This document shows, piece after piece, positions 42,213-50,255 of a stretch of 64,000 nucleotides of DNA. The notes under the pieces were generated by a model, which searched no databases, was not told the origin of the DNA, and worked only from the letters and a program-made list of their open reading frames with translations. The DNA is from VXYL01 sp965200375 (GTDB lineage Bacteria; Pseudomonadota; Gammaproteobacteria; Pseudomonadales; Azotimanducaceae). Location: NCBI GenBank assembly GCA_965200375.1, contig OZ241353.1:1116001-1180000 (forward strand), read 5' to 3'. How positions within the stretch are numbered: the first letter of the stretch is position 1; each line of letters begins with the position of its first letter. The translations under genes were made by a program, and so were the position numbers.

Positions 42213-43577
42213 CTACGGCCACTTTTTCCGCTCATCCCGATCAGGCCCGAGGTCGTCAGGAGCATCCAACCCTGGGCGAATGGCGCGTTGCGCAAGACGT
42301 CGGCCATCCAAATCGAAACTCTCCACCTTCATCGGCACATCGACTGGCAGGTAGAGCGCGGCCGACGCCACATGATCCGCCTCCATCCGGTCGTAGGGCA
42401 CCTCGTCCGACCGATCCGGGTGCCTCGCCTCCACGATGCAGACCTTGGTCTTGCACTCCGGCACATCCACCGCCACGCTTCGTCTGCGCCCCCACATGGC
42501 CATCCACAGCGGGCGGCCCCGTCGGTACTTTGTGGCCGCCGACAGCACATTTACATCTACGAACTTGGCGTAGCGGCCCACTCGCAGATGGCCGCCATCC
42601 TCGTCCAACAGCACGACAGGCCCTTCATCCAGCAGTCCGCGCCGCGCCGCTTCGATGCGCAGCGGATGCTCGAAATGCCGGGCACTGCGTTCGCTGAGGG
42701 CCGTCTGATCAACGGTCAGGGGGTCAATGCCCGTCAACTGCCGCAGCACATAGGCCATCGGGAGCCAGGACTTTCGCTTGTGCTCCTGCAAGTGCGCGTA
42801 GCCGCAGTGGACCAGGACCTTGGCATCCGGTTCGGTTTCGAGGACTCTGCTCACGATGTTCCTCGCCTGCCACGAGTCGCGGTTGTTTTGACGTTTCCGG
42901 GCTGCCTCTGGATCCTGGGCCTCCACCGTGATTCTCTGGCTTGGCATCTCTTCGTAGGCAACGATTTCGTACCCCAATTGGATAGCCGACCGGATGAGCT
43001 CTCCGAAGACTACGTCGTTCGTGTAGTAGCCGCTTGCGCCAACCGGATACCTGCGATCGTTGATCGGATCTTCGTAAGACAATGCTTCTAATGCAAGGTA
43101 CCGGAACCCCTGCTTCGCAAGCGGATCGAGCAAGGCCATTGTCAGCAACCGGTCGGCCGACACGTGGTGGCGCTCGTTCACCATGACGACTTGATGGCCC
43201 TTCGCCTCGCCGACAATATAGTCCAATGCTGGGAGCGCACTGAAAGCGCCGAAATCCGTCGCGTCCTCTGCCCTTGGTGCCTTCGAGTCGCTTCCGTCCA
43301 CATACGACAGCGCGAGAGCATGGTTCCCTACGAAGGATTCCAACTGCGCTCGTGCGTACCGATAGTTGTGCCACCGAGCCGCTCTGCATTCATCCTCCAG
43401 CGAACGAACCTCTCGGAGCGACGTCCAGATTCGTGTGTCGTAGTTCGCCATTGAGAGCCGGTATATCCGGTCGCAAGCCTCCGAACCGTCCTCGGGGGCC
43501 TCGGCGGCCGAAGCACTGGAACACATCGCCAGGAGGCACTTGAAGACCACACCCCTGGTTTTCTTCGGTGGCCTCAT
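42213..43577 (-). CDS. Exported protein with EreA/ChaN/Tiki-like motifs, function unknown
   Basis: 454 residues. The signal peptide is probably residues 1-25 (VFKCLLAMCSSASAAEA). In the middle, VVMVNERHHVSADRLL, then ALEALSYED and YEIVAYEEMP, followed by KVLVHCGYAHLQEH, have the G/N-E-x-H ... E ... G-x-x-H pattern that occurs in the erythromycin-esterase/ChaN/Tiki superfamily of metal-dependent enzymes. The agreement is by pattern only. The C-terminal third (about 330-454) has no recognised motif and ends in a basic tail. Composition is a little lower in GC than its neighbours. It sits 13 bp downstream of the enoyl-CoA hydratase gene. Confidence 0.5.
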   Translation of the reverse strand: MRPPKKTRGVVFKCLLAMCSSASAAEAPEDGSEACDRIYRLSMANYDTRIWTSLREVRSLEDECRAARWHNYRYARAQLESFVGNHALALSYVDGSDSKAPRAEDATDFGAFSALPALDYIVGEAKGHQVVMVNERHHVSADRLLTMALLDPLAKQGFRYLALEALSYEDPINDRRYPVGASGYYTNDVVFGELIRSAIQLGYEIVAYEEMPSQRITVEAQDPEAARKRQNNRDSWQARNIVSRVLETEPDAKVLVHCGYAHLQEHKRKSWLPMAYVLRQLTGIDPLTVDQTALSERSARHFEHPLRIEAARRGLLDEGPVVLLDEDGGHLRVGRYAKFVDVNVLSAATKYRRGRPLWMAMWGRRRSVAVDVPECKTKVCIVEARHPDRSDEVPYDRMEADHVASAALYLPVDVPMKVESFDLDGRRLAQRAIRPGLDAPDDLGPDRDERKKWP

Positions 43578-43590
43578 GATCGGAGCAACG

Positions 43591-44526
43591 TCAGCGGCTG
43601 TAGTCGGCGTCCCCCTGCTGGCCGCTCTTGCCGACCGAGCCCGCCAAGGCCCGCTGCTTTGGTGCCGAGGCGTACTCGCCGCGGAAGTCGCCGAAGGGCC
43701 CGTCGCGCCACTCCAGCGCCGCCTTCAGGCCGTCTTCGCGCACCCGGCGGCCGAACTCGCTGGCGGCCGGGCGGTGCTTGGAGAGCGCCTCCACGTCCGT
43801 GCCGGACATCAGCCCGGTGCGGATGCCCATGATCTCGTACTGGCGGTTGACGGCGCGCTTGTTGTAGTTCAGCTGGTCGTTGTCGATGTGGCCGAGGCGC
43901 CGGGCGTACTTCGTGGTGAACGCTTCCAGCTCCTCCTTCGGCTTGGCGAAGGTGGCCCAGCCGAACTCCTCCATTTCCTCGCCGCTGAACCAGTCGCCGG
44001 TGTAGGCGAAGGCCCGGGCCTTGCCGGGCTTCAGCAGCCACGGCGCCCACATCATGTCCATGGTGCCCATGGCCCGCACCGGCGGATAGCCGACGCGGGC
44101 GTCGTTCGCCACCATGCGCATGTCGCACATCGACGTGAGCTCCGTGGCGCCGGCCAGGCACCAGCCGTGGACCTGCGCGATCACCGGCTTGGCCAGCTCC
44201 CAGATGAACCAGTGCCCCATCAGCGCGTGGCGCGACCAGTCGTAGTGCTGCGGATGGGTGGAACCGGTGTCCGGCATCCGCGAGCGGGCGCTCACGTAGT
44301 CGCTTTCTTCGTCCGGGTTCGGCGCGAGATCGTAGCCGGCGGAAAACGCCCGCCCGGCCGCCTTCAGGACGATGACGCCGATGGCCGGATCCGCCTCGGC
44401 TTCCTTCATCGCGTCGTACACCTCGCCGCGCAACGCGTGGCTGAGCGCGTTCAGCTTCTCCGGGCGGTTGAGCGTGATGAACGCCAGCCGGTCGTCGGTG
44501 TCGTAGAGGATGTTGTTGTAGGCCAT
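43591..44526 (-). CDS. Enoyl-CoA hydratase/isomerase family protein
   Basis: 311 residues of the crotonase fold. Seen: LAFITLNRPEKLNALSHALR near the N-terminus, the oxyanion-hole strands VIVLKAAGRAFSAGYDLAPN and KPVIAQVHGWCLAGATELTS, and CDMRMVANDARVGYPPVRAMG. The two catalytic Glu of classical hydratases are not both evident: where E144 is expected the sequence has TELTSMCD, and the second position is different. An alternative crotonase reaction is therefore possible. It is 44 bp from the epoxide hydrolase-like gene on the same strand, and both suggest fatty or aromatic acid turnover. Confidence 0.8.
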   Translation of the reverse strand: MAYNNILYDTDDRLAFITLNRPEKLNALSHALRGEVYDAMKEAEADPAIGVIVLKAAGRAFSAGYDLAPNPDEESDYVSARSRMPDTGSTHPQHYDWSRHALMGHWFIWELAKPVIAQVHGWCLAGATELTSMCDMRMVANDARVGYPPVRAMGTMDMMWAPWLLKPGKARAFAYTGDWFSGEEMEEFGWATFAKPKEELEAFTTKYARRLGHIDNDQLNYNKRAVNRQYEIMGIRTGLMSGTDVEALSKHRPAASEFGRRVREDGLKAALEWRDGPFGDFRGEYASAPKQRALAGSVGKSGQQGDADYSR

Positions 44527-44570
44527 CGGTTTGCCTCCCTAACCGTTGTCTTGCTGTTTTCTCTGCCCGC

Positions 44571-45527
44571 TCACAGCGAGCCGAGGAACTTCAGCATCGC
44601 TTCGTTGGTGCCATCGGGGTTTTCCTGCTGCGTCCAGTGGCCGATGCCGGGGAACGTCACCACCTCGCGCAGGTTCGGGACGACGGCGCGCATGCCTTCT
44701 TCGTAGCGCGGATTGCCCCGCGTCAGGTCGCGGTCGCCGGTGATGAACAGCGCCGGCTGCTCGATGCGCTTGCCTTGGAACGCCCCGGAGAGCGCCCACG
44801 TGCTGTCCAGATTCCGGTACCAGTTCAGCCCGCCGCGAAAGCCGGTGCGCTCGAACTCCGTGGTGAAGTAGTCCAGGTCCGCTTCGGTGAGCCACGCCGG
44901 CAGCTCCTCCGGATCGCGCATCTGATCGAGGAAGCTGGCCGTCTTCGGCAGCCGTCCGGGTCCGCCGGCCGCGTCTCCGGAGGCGGAGTAGAGCAGCATG
45001 CGCAAAGTTCGGCGCACGTCCTTCTGCAGCTCGTGTTCCGCCACGCCGGGGGTCTGGAAGTAGAGGATGTAGTAGAAGTTGTCGCCGGCCCAGGACTTCA
45101 TGCCGGCCGTGGGCGGGTAGGGCTGACGAGCGCTCGCCGGCACGCTGAGGCCGATCACCGCCCGAAAGACGTCCGGCCGCCACAGCGCGGCGTTCCACGC
45201 CACCGGCGCGCCCCAGTCGTGGCCGGCGACGATGGCGCTGTCGGCGCCAAGGGCCTGCACCAGCCCCACGATGTCGCCGACCAGCTGGAATTGGGTGTAG
45301 GCGCCGACTTCCTTCGGCGCCTCGGTGCGGCCGTAGCCGCGCTGGTCCGGCGCAACGACGCGGTAGCCGGCGGCGGCCAGCGCCGGCAGCTGGTGGCGCC
45401 ACGAGTACCAGGATTCCGGGAAGCCGTGGCACAGCACCACCAGAGGTCCGTCGGCGGGACCCGCCTCGGCGACGTGCATCTCGATGCCGTTCGTGGTCAG
45501 GGTGCGGTGGACGATCTCTTGCGACAA
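44571..45527 (-). CDS. Epoxide hydrolase-like alpha/beta hydrolase
   Basis: 318 residues. The motifs match soluble epoxide hydrolases: HGFPESWYSWRHQLPALA (HGFPE oxyanion segment), GYGRTEAP, and the nucleophile elbow AIVAGHDWGAPVAWNAAL with Asp in GHDWG. The lid has FYYILYFQTPGVAE (tyrosines that hold the epoxide). The charge-relay Asp is in LFITGDRDLTRG, and His in FPGIGHWTQQENPD completes the triad. Haloalkane dehalogenases share the layout, but the HGFPE form favours epoxides. It is transcribed before the crotonase gene. Confidence 0.81.
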   Translation of the reverse strand: MSQEIVHRTLTTNGIEMHVAEAGPADGPLVVLCHGFPESWYSWRHQLPALAAAGYRVVAPDQRGYGRTEAPKEVGAYTQFQLVGDIVGLVQALGADSAIVAGHDWGAPVAWNAALWRPDVFRAVIGLSVPASARQPYPPTAGMKSWAGDNFYYILYFQTPGVAEHELQKDVRRTLRMLLYSASGDAAGGPGRLPKTASFLDQMRDPEELPAWLTEADLDYFTTEFERTGFRGGLNWYRNLDSTWALSGAFQGKRIEQPALFITGDRDLTRGNPRYEEGMRAVVPNLREVVTFPGIGHWTQQENPDGTNEAMLKFLGSL

Positions 45528-45560
45528 CGCAGCCTCCCTAAGCGTGTGCCGTTTGCGGTC

Positions 45561-48392
45561 TCAAGAACCGAAACGATAGCGGAGCTTGACGACGAAGAGG
45601 TCCACGATGGGTTCGTCGATGGCGTCCAGGAACAGATCGGTGAACCCGCTCTCGGTGCGATCCGGCAGGTTGCCGCCCCGGGTGTACACCACGAACAGAT
45701 CCGAAAGCGGCCCGATCTCCCACCGGTAGCGCACCTGGGCGACCAGGCGGGAGATGGCGAAGTCCTCGTCTTCCAGAGGCACGGCCCGGCGCACCAGCTC
45801 GCCGCCGCCTTCCGGCACCTCGAAGAACTCCCGCTTGCGGGCCTTGATGCCGGCCCACTGGGCCGTCAGCCGCAACTGCTGCTTGGCGGTGAGGAACAGG
45901 TCCACGGCCAGGCGCGGTTGCAGATCGTAGGCCTGGTAGGTGGTGAAGTCGCCGTCGCCGCGATGCACCAGCCAGCCGTCGCGATCCTTGTAGCGCAGGT
46001 CGAAGTCCACCGAGAAGCGATGCGTGGGCGTGAAGGTGAAGCCGGTGTCGAACAGGTGCGTGGTGCCGCCGAGTTCCTCGCCGTCCACGCCAAGCGCGAA
46101 GGAGATGGAGAGCGGCTTGGCGGAATCCGTGCCGAACTGCATTTGCGCGAAGGTCCGATCCCTTACCCGGAAGGCGCCGTGGCCGCGGCTGTTGACATCG
46201 TCCCAGCGGCTCGGGAAGTGGTTCGCCATCAGGCGCAGCTGGGCGTTGTTGCGGAAGGTGAAGCCGATGCCGGCGAAGGCGCCGCTGCGCGTCGTCAGGC
46301 CGCTCGTGTTCTCCTCGTAGCTGGCGAAGAAGCTGGCGCGGATGGCGCGCAGGCGGGATTCCGGGCCCCGGGCGATGTTCCGGAAGATGCCGCAGGTGGC
46401 GCCGATGGCGTCCGTGCGCCGCACGTAGCCGAAGGCGCCGACGTTCAGGTTCTCGTCCAGATAGTCCAGGGAGCAGCGCCCGGAGGTGCCGAGGCCGAGG
46501 GAGTAGGCGATGTCGGTGTAGACGCCGTAGCCGCGCACATCCTCCACCTCGCTGGCGATGAACTGGGTGTCCCACTCCACTCGTCCGCCGGCGGTGAGCA
46601 GATGGGTGTCGACGCCGTGGACGACGGCCTTGTCGAGCCCTTCGTCCACCATCGTGCCCAGGTAGCCGATGCCCTGCCGGCCGCCGCCGCCGCTGCGTTC
46701 GTAGAGCAAGCGGGCGGCGGCGAAGTCCCGCCCGTCGGCGGTGAACACGGCGTCCCGTCCAGCGCGGGCGCCGCGCAGTTCCACCTGGTCCTCGAAGGCG
46801 CCGAGCATGCCGTAGCGCAGGCCGCCGGCGTGGCCCACCACCTTCACCGCGCCGAGCAGGTCCGTGGGGCGGCTGCGTTCCACGTCCGGCACGTCGAAGT
46901 CGTCGGGCACTTCCACGTGCCGCGCCTGGCCGCCGATGCGCCGCGTGTTGAGCAGCGTCGTGGGTTCGCGGAAGAAGGTCTGGGGCGAACGGCGCGCCCC
47001 CTGACCCTGGGGCCCGCTGCCGGAGCCCCGCGGGTTGGCCCGGGGCGAGGTTTCGAACACCTCGTTGCCTTCGAGGAAGAACAGGCGCTTCTCGGGAAAG
47101 TACGTCTCGAAGGCGGTGAGATTGACTACCACGTCGTCGGATTCGACGGCGCCGAAATCCGGGTTCAGCGCCGCGGTGAGCTGCACGCTGGTGGAGGGCC
47201 GCCACACCACGTCCACGCCGCCGTTCACGCCGTGCTCGTCGTGGATGCCGTCGCTGGTGGCGGCGGCGTAGGGGAACACGGCCCACTCCCTGGCCGGGCG
47301 CACGTCGCGCAGCGCCAGCGGTTCGAGGGCGGACATGAAGCGCGGCGACGTGAACGGCAGCACCGGCCAGCTGTAGCGCTCGTCCATGTGCGCCACCTTG
47401 CGGTTCACCCAGAACCCGAGGGTGCGTTCCGGCCCGCTGCCGGGCATGGACATCATCGCCCAGGGCAGGAACATCTCCACGCTCCAGCCGTCTTCCGTCT
47501 GTGCCGATGCGCCCCGCCAAGGGCCGTCCCACTGGCGGGTGAAGGTGCGCTCGGCGGCCACCTTGCCGTCCGCCAGCGAGCCGCCGAGACTGACGCTGAA
47601 CCAGTAGCCGTAGAGGCCCTCGCCGGAGGTGTCGAGGGTGATGCCGTAGGCGTCGCGGTTGATGTACTGGTCCCGGGAGGAGAGGCGGGCCACCAGGGTG
47701 TCCGGCGGCTGCGCCATCTCCGCGGCCACGTACAGCCCCCGGTTGCTGTAGATGAAGCGCGAGGCGGTGGCGTAGGTGGGCGCGGCGAGGGTCTCCGGCT
47801 CCATCACCCGCATGTTGTCGTAGGCTGGCGCTTGCCGCCACGCCGGCTCGTCCACGCGGCCGTCGATGGCTATTTCCGGCTCGTCGATGCGCAAAGCCAC
47901 GACCGGCCTCCCGGCCTTTGCCCCGACGGCCGGGGGACCGGGCACCATCGGCGCCGCGCCGGGGCGTTCCCTCGGCGCGGTCTCGGCGACCGCCGTGCTT
48001 TCCGCAGGCTTGGCAGGCGCGGCAATCGGCGCGATGCGCCTCGGTTCGGGGGATGCGGGCGGCGCTGCAACCGTCGCATCCGGCGCCGCGGGGGGCGGCG
48101 CATCGGCGAGAAACCAGGCATCGATGCCCTTGGCCTTGGCGATGCCGATGAGCGCCTTGGCCGCGCCTTCCGGCATGGACGCCGAAACGATGCGGTGGCG
48201 GCCCTCGGAACCCCGGACGAGTGCTGCCGCCAAGCGCAGTTCGGTGGCCAAGACGCCGCCGAGCCGCTGCCGTTCGCGCTCCGCGAGGCCGACGTCGACG
48301 AAGCTGCCGAACACCGCCGCGCCGGTGCGGTGCGCGGTGGCGAACCCCGGCAGCGCCATGCCGATGGCCACCAGGGCAAGCAGCGTGCGCAT
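45561..48392 (-). CDS. Exported SPOR-like / CBM9-like / DUF5916 protein
   Basis: 943 residues from the ATG at 48392 (another ATG at 48431 lacks a good leader). A signal peptide (LLALVAIGMALPGFATA) precedes a SPOR-like repeat (about 20-105: AVFGSFVDVGLAERERQRL, KGIDAWFLA) and a Pro/Ala linker. A CBM9-like carbohydrate-binding beta-sandwich follows (about 165-360, IDEPEIAIDGRVDEPAW). The rest is DUF5916, which ends as a run of amphipathic beta strands closing in VVKLRYRFGS, the aromatic/short-tail ending seen in outer-membrane barrels. FPEKRLFFLEGNEVFE is characteristic of DUF5916. The pairing of a SPOR-like N-terminus with this family is unusual. Likely outer membrane; role unknown. Confidence 0.77.
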   Translation of the reverse strand: MRTLLALVAIGMALPGFATAHRTGAAVFGSFVDVGLAERERQRLGGVLATELRLAAALVRGSEGRHRIVSASMPEGAAKALIGIAKAKGIDAWFLADAPPPAAPDATVAAPPASPEPRRIAPIAAPAKPAESTAVAETAPRERPGAAPMVPGPPAVGAKAGRPVVALRIDEPEIAIDGRVDEPAWRQAPAYDNMRVMEPETLAAPTYATASRFIYSNRGLYVAAEMAQPPDTLVARLSSRDQYINRDAYGITLDTSGEGLYGYWFSVSLGGSLADGKVAAERTFTRQWDGPWRGASAQTEDGWSVEMFLPWAMMSMPGSGPERTLGFWVNRKVAHMDERYSWPVLPFTSPRFMSALEPLALRDVRPAREWAVFPYAAATSDGIHDEHGVNGGVDVVWRPSTSVQLTAALNPDFGAVESDDVVVNLTAFETYFPEKRLFFLEGNEVFETSPRANPRGSGSGPQGQGARRSPQTFFREPTTLLNTRRIGGQARHVEVPDDFDVPDVERSRPTDLLGAVKVVGHAGGLRYGMLGAFEDQVELRGARAGRDAVFTADGRDFAAARLLYERSGGGGRQGIGYLGTMVDEGLDKAVVHGVDTHLLTAGGRVEWDTQFIASEVEDVRGYGVYTDIAYSLGLGTSGRCSLDYLDENLNVGAFGYVRRTDAIGATCGIFRNIARGPESRLRAIRASFFASYEENTSGLTTRSGAFAGIGFTFRNNAQLRLMANHFPSRWDDVNSRGHGAFRVRDRTFAQMQFGTDSAKPLSISFALGVDGEELGGTTHLFDTGFTFTPTHRFSVDFDLRYKDRDGWLVHRGDGDFTTYQAYDLQPRLAVDLFLTAKQQLRLTAQWAGIKARKREFFEVPEGGGELVRRAVPLEDEDFAISRLVAQVRYRWEIGPLSDLFVVYTRGGNLPDRTESGFTDLFLDAIDEPIVDLFVVKLRYRFGS

Positions 48393-48564
48393 GCGCACGC
48401 TGGCGTCGGGAACGAAGAAAATCAAACGCAATCAACCCGCAGGCGTAATCTGGCATCGTAGCACCCTCGCCGTCGGCGCTGCCAGCCTCGGCACGTTGGC
48501 GCCGGGCGCAGGGCGGCAAGTCGGCATCAACGCAATGGGAGGAGCACGGCATGGGGAAGCGGGC

Positions 48565-48750
48565 ATGAGCGGACAGCAGGCAGGCACCAGAAAGTGGCAG
48601 TGCGCGACCTGCGGCTTCATCTACGACGAGGCCGCCGGGCTGCCGGAGGAAGGCATCGCCGCTGGCACGCGCTGGGAGGACATCCCGGAGGACTGGGTGT
48701 GCCCCGAGTGCGCGACGCCGAAGTCCGACTTCGACATGATGGAGATCTAG
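48565..48750 (+). CDS. Rubredoxin
   Basis: 61 residues with both metal knuckles: KWQCATCGFIYDEAAG (C-x2-C-G) and DWVCPECATPKSDF (C-P-x-C). WEDIPEDW lies between them, as in all typical rubredoxins. It binds one Fe(Cys)4 and transfers electrons in the cytoplasm. The ATG at 48565 is the best start; an upstream ATG (48535) would add ten residues. It is 39 bp before the Nramp gene. It could serve the rubrerythrin-type Fe-S proteins elsewhere, but no partner lies next to it. Confidence 0.93.
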   Translation: MSGQQAGTRKWQCATCGFIYDEAAGLPEEGIAAGTRWEDIPEDWVCPECATPKSDFDMMEI

Positions 48751-48789
48751 GACGCCGGTCCTTTTGGCGAGCGCCCGGCTGGCGCTGCC

Positions 48790-50181
48790 ATGAACGACGA
48801 CCCCTACACCATCCAGCCTGGGCGCACCCGCCTCGCGCCCACGACGCTGCTCGGCCGGCTGAAGAACCTCGGCCCCGGCATCGTGGTATCGGGCTCCATC
48901 GTCGGCTCTGGCGAGATCCTGCTCACCGCTGGACTCGGCGCCGCGGCTGGCTTCGCCCTGCTCTGGTGGGTGCTGATGTCCTGCTGGATCAAGTCCCTGA
49001 TCCAGGCGGAGCTCGCCCGCTACGTCATCACCACCGGCGACACCTACCTGCGGGCGCTGAACCGGATGCCCGGCCGCATCAAGGTGCCGGGGCGGGCGGA
49101 AGCCATCTCCTGGCCCATCTGGCTGGGCCTCGTCGGGTTCCTGCCCGGTCTCCTGACCTCCGGCGGCATCATCGGCAGCGCCGGCCAGGCGCTGTCCATG
49201 CTGCTCGCCGCCGGCGGCGCCGAGGTGGGCGGCGTCCTGGCGACTGCACTGGCCGCGGCCATCGTCATGCTGCTGCTGTGGACCGGGCGCTACCTGCGCC
49301 TTGAACGGGTGCTGCTGGCGATGGTGATGTCCTTCAGCTTTCTCACCATCGCATGCGCGCTGCTCATGCAGGGCACGGAGTACCGCGCCACGCTGGACGA
49401 CCTGGCCGCCGGCTTGCAGTTCGATCTGCCGGTGGCGCACCTGGCCCTCGCCATCGGCATGTACGGCGCCACGGGCGTGGCGTCGAGCGAAATCGCCGCC
49501 TACACCTACTGGTGCGTGGAGAAGGGCTATCCGAGCTTCGTCGGCGGAGACCGCAGCGAGCCCGGGTGGGTCGCTCGCGCCAAGGGCTGGACCCGCGTGG
49601 TGCAGCTGGACGTGTGGGCGACCTTGGTGATCCTCACTTGCGCCACCTTGGCGTTCTACTTCCTCGGCGCCGGCGTGCTGCACCGGCTCGGCTTGCAGCC
49701 CGAAGGACAGGAGACGATCGCGGTGCTCGCCAACACCTACACCGAGACGCTGGGGCCGTGGTCCGCGCTGGTGTTCGCCCTCGGCGCCTTCTTCATCCTC
49801 TTCTCCACCAGCCTCTCCGGCATCGGTGCCGGTTCCCGGGCCTTTCCGGACCTGATGGTGACCTTCGGGTTCATTCCGCGGGGCAACCTCGCGTTGCGGC
49901 AGCGGTGGATCAAGGGCTACATCGTCGCCATGCCCCTGGTCAGCGCCCTCGTCTACTCCCTCTACGAAAGTCCTGTGACGCTGGTGCTGTTCGGCGCGAC
50001 CTTCGGTGCCTTCATGCTGCCGGTGCAGGCGTTCGCCACGCTCACGATGCAGCGCCGGCACATGGATCCCAGGGTGCGGCCCCGGCAGTGGGTCACCTGG
50101 TGCATGACGGGCGTCTTCCTGGCGATGACGGGGCTGTGCGCCTTGTATCTCTACCTGCGGATTCTGCCGGAGCTGGGCTGA
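48790..50181 (+). CDS. Nramp-related divalent metal transporter, atypical motifs
   Basis: 463 residues with about eleven membrane helices. It has the Nramp-like opening LKNLGPGIVVSGSIVGSGEI, in which the usual DPGN metal motif of helix 1 is replaced by SGSIVGSGE. In helix 6, where canonical transporters have an A/M-x-x-H-type motif (MPH), it has GATGVASSEIAAYTYWCVEK. These replacements mark the Nramp-related branch whose substrate specificity differs or is unknown (some carry Mg2+/Al3+). Other blocks: FAGWIKSLIQAELARY-like SCWIKSLIQAELARYV, FILFSTSLSGIGAGSRAFPD and GATFGAFMLPVQAFATL. Function as a Mn/Fe importer should not be assumed. Confidence 0.77.
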   Translation: MNDDPYTIQPGRTRLAPTTLLGRLKNLGPGIVVSGSIVGSGEILLTAGLGAAAGFALLWWVLMSCWIKSLIQAELARYVITTGDTYLRALNRMPGRIKVPGRAEAISWPIWLGLVGFLPGLLTSGGIIGSAGQALSMLLAAGGAEVGGVLATALAAAIVMLLLWTGRYLRLERVLLAMVMSFSFLTIACALLMQGTEYRATLDDLAAGLQFDLPVAHLALAIGMYGATGVASSEIAAYTYWCVEKGYPSFVGGDRSEPGWVARAKGWTRVVQLDVWATLVILTCATLAFYFLGAGVLHRLGLQPEGQETIAVLANTYTETLGPWSALVFALGAFFILFSTSLSGIGAGSRAFPDLMVTFGFIPRGNLALRQRWIKGYIVAMPLVSALVYSLYESPVTLVLFGATFGAFMLPVQAFATLTMQRRHMDPRVRPRQWVTWCMTGVFLAMTGLCALYLYLRILPELG

Positions 50182-50191
50182 CCAGCACCGC

Positions 50192-50229
50192 CGGGGCGGT
50201 TTGCCATTTGCCACGTCAATTCGCAAACG
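50192..50229. repeat. Diverged copy of the leading part of the 160-bp repeat unit (inverted)
   Basis: TGCCATTTGCCACGTCAATTCG, continuing as CAAACGGACCACTAG, matches the reverse complement of the 160-bp unit (TGCCATTTGCCATGTCAATTCG then GAACCGAACCGCCAG). The 22-base core has one mismatch. It lies between the Nramp and lptG genes. Confidence 0.65.
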
Positions 50230-50255
50230 GACCACTAGCGGTACTCGGCGGCCCC

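Noticed and set aside
45538..50235. Very long open frames opposite to or crossing real genes (for example across 45.5-50.2 kb minus and 30.7-35.2 kb plus)
   Set aside because: They are the expected antisense or shifted frames of GC-rich genes, are Arg/Pro/His-rich, and have no family motif, while the opposite or alternate frame encodes a recognisable protein.
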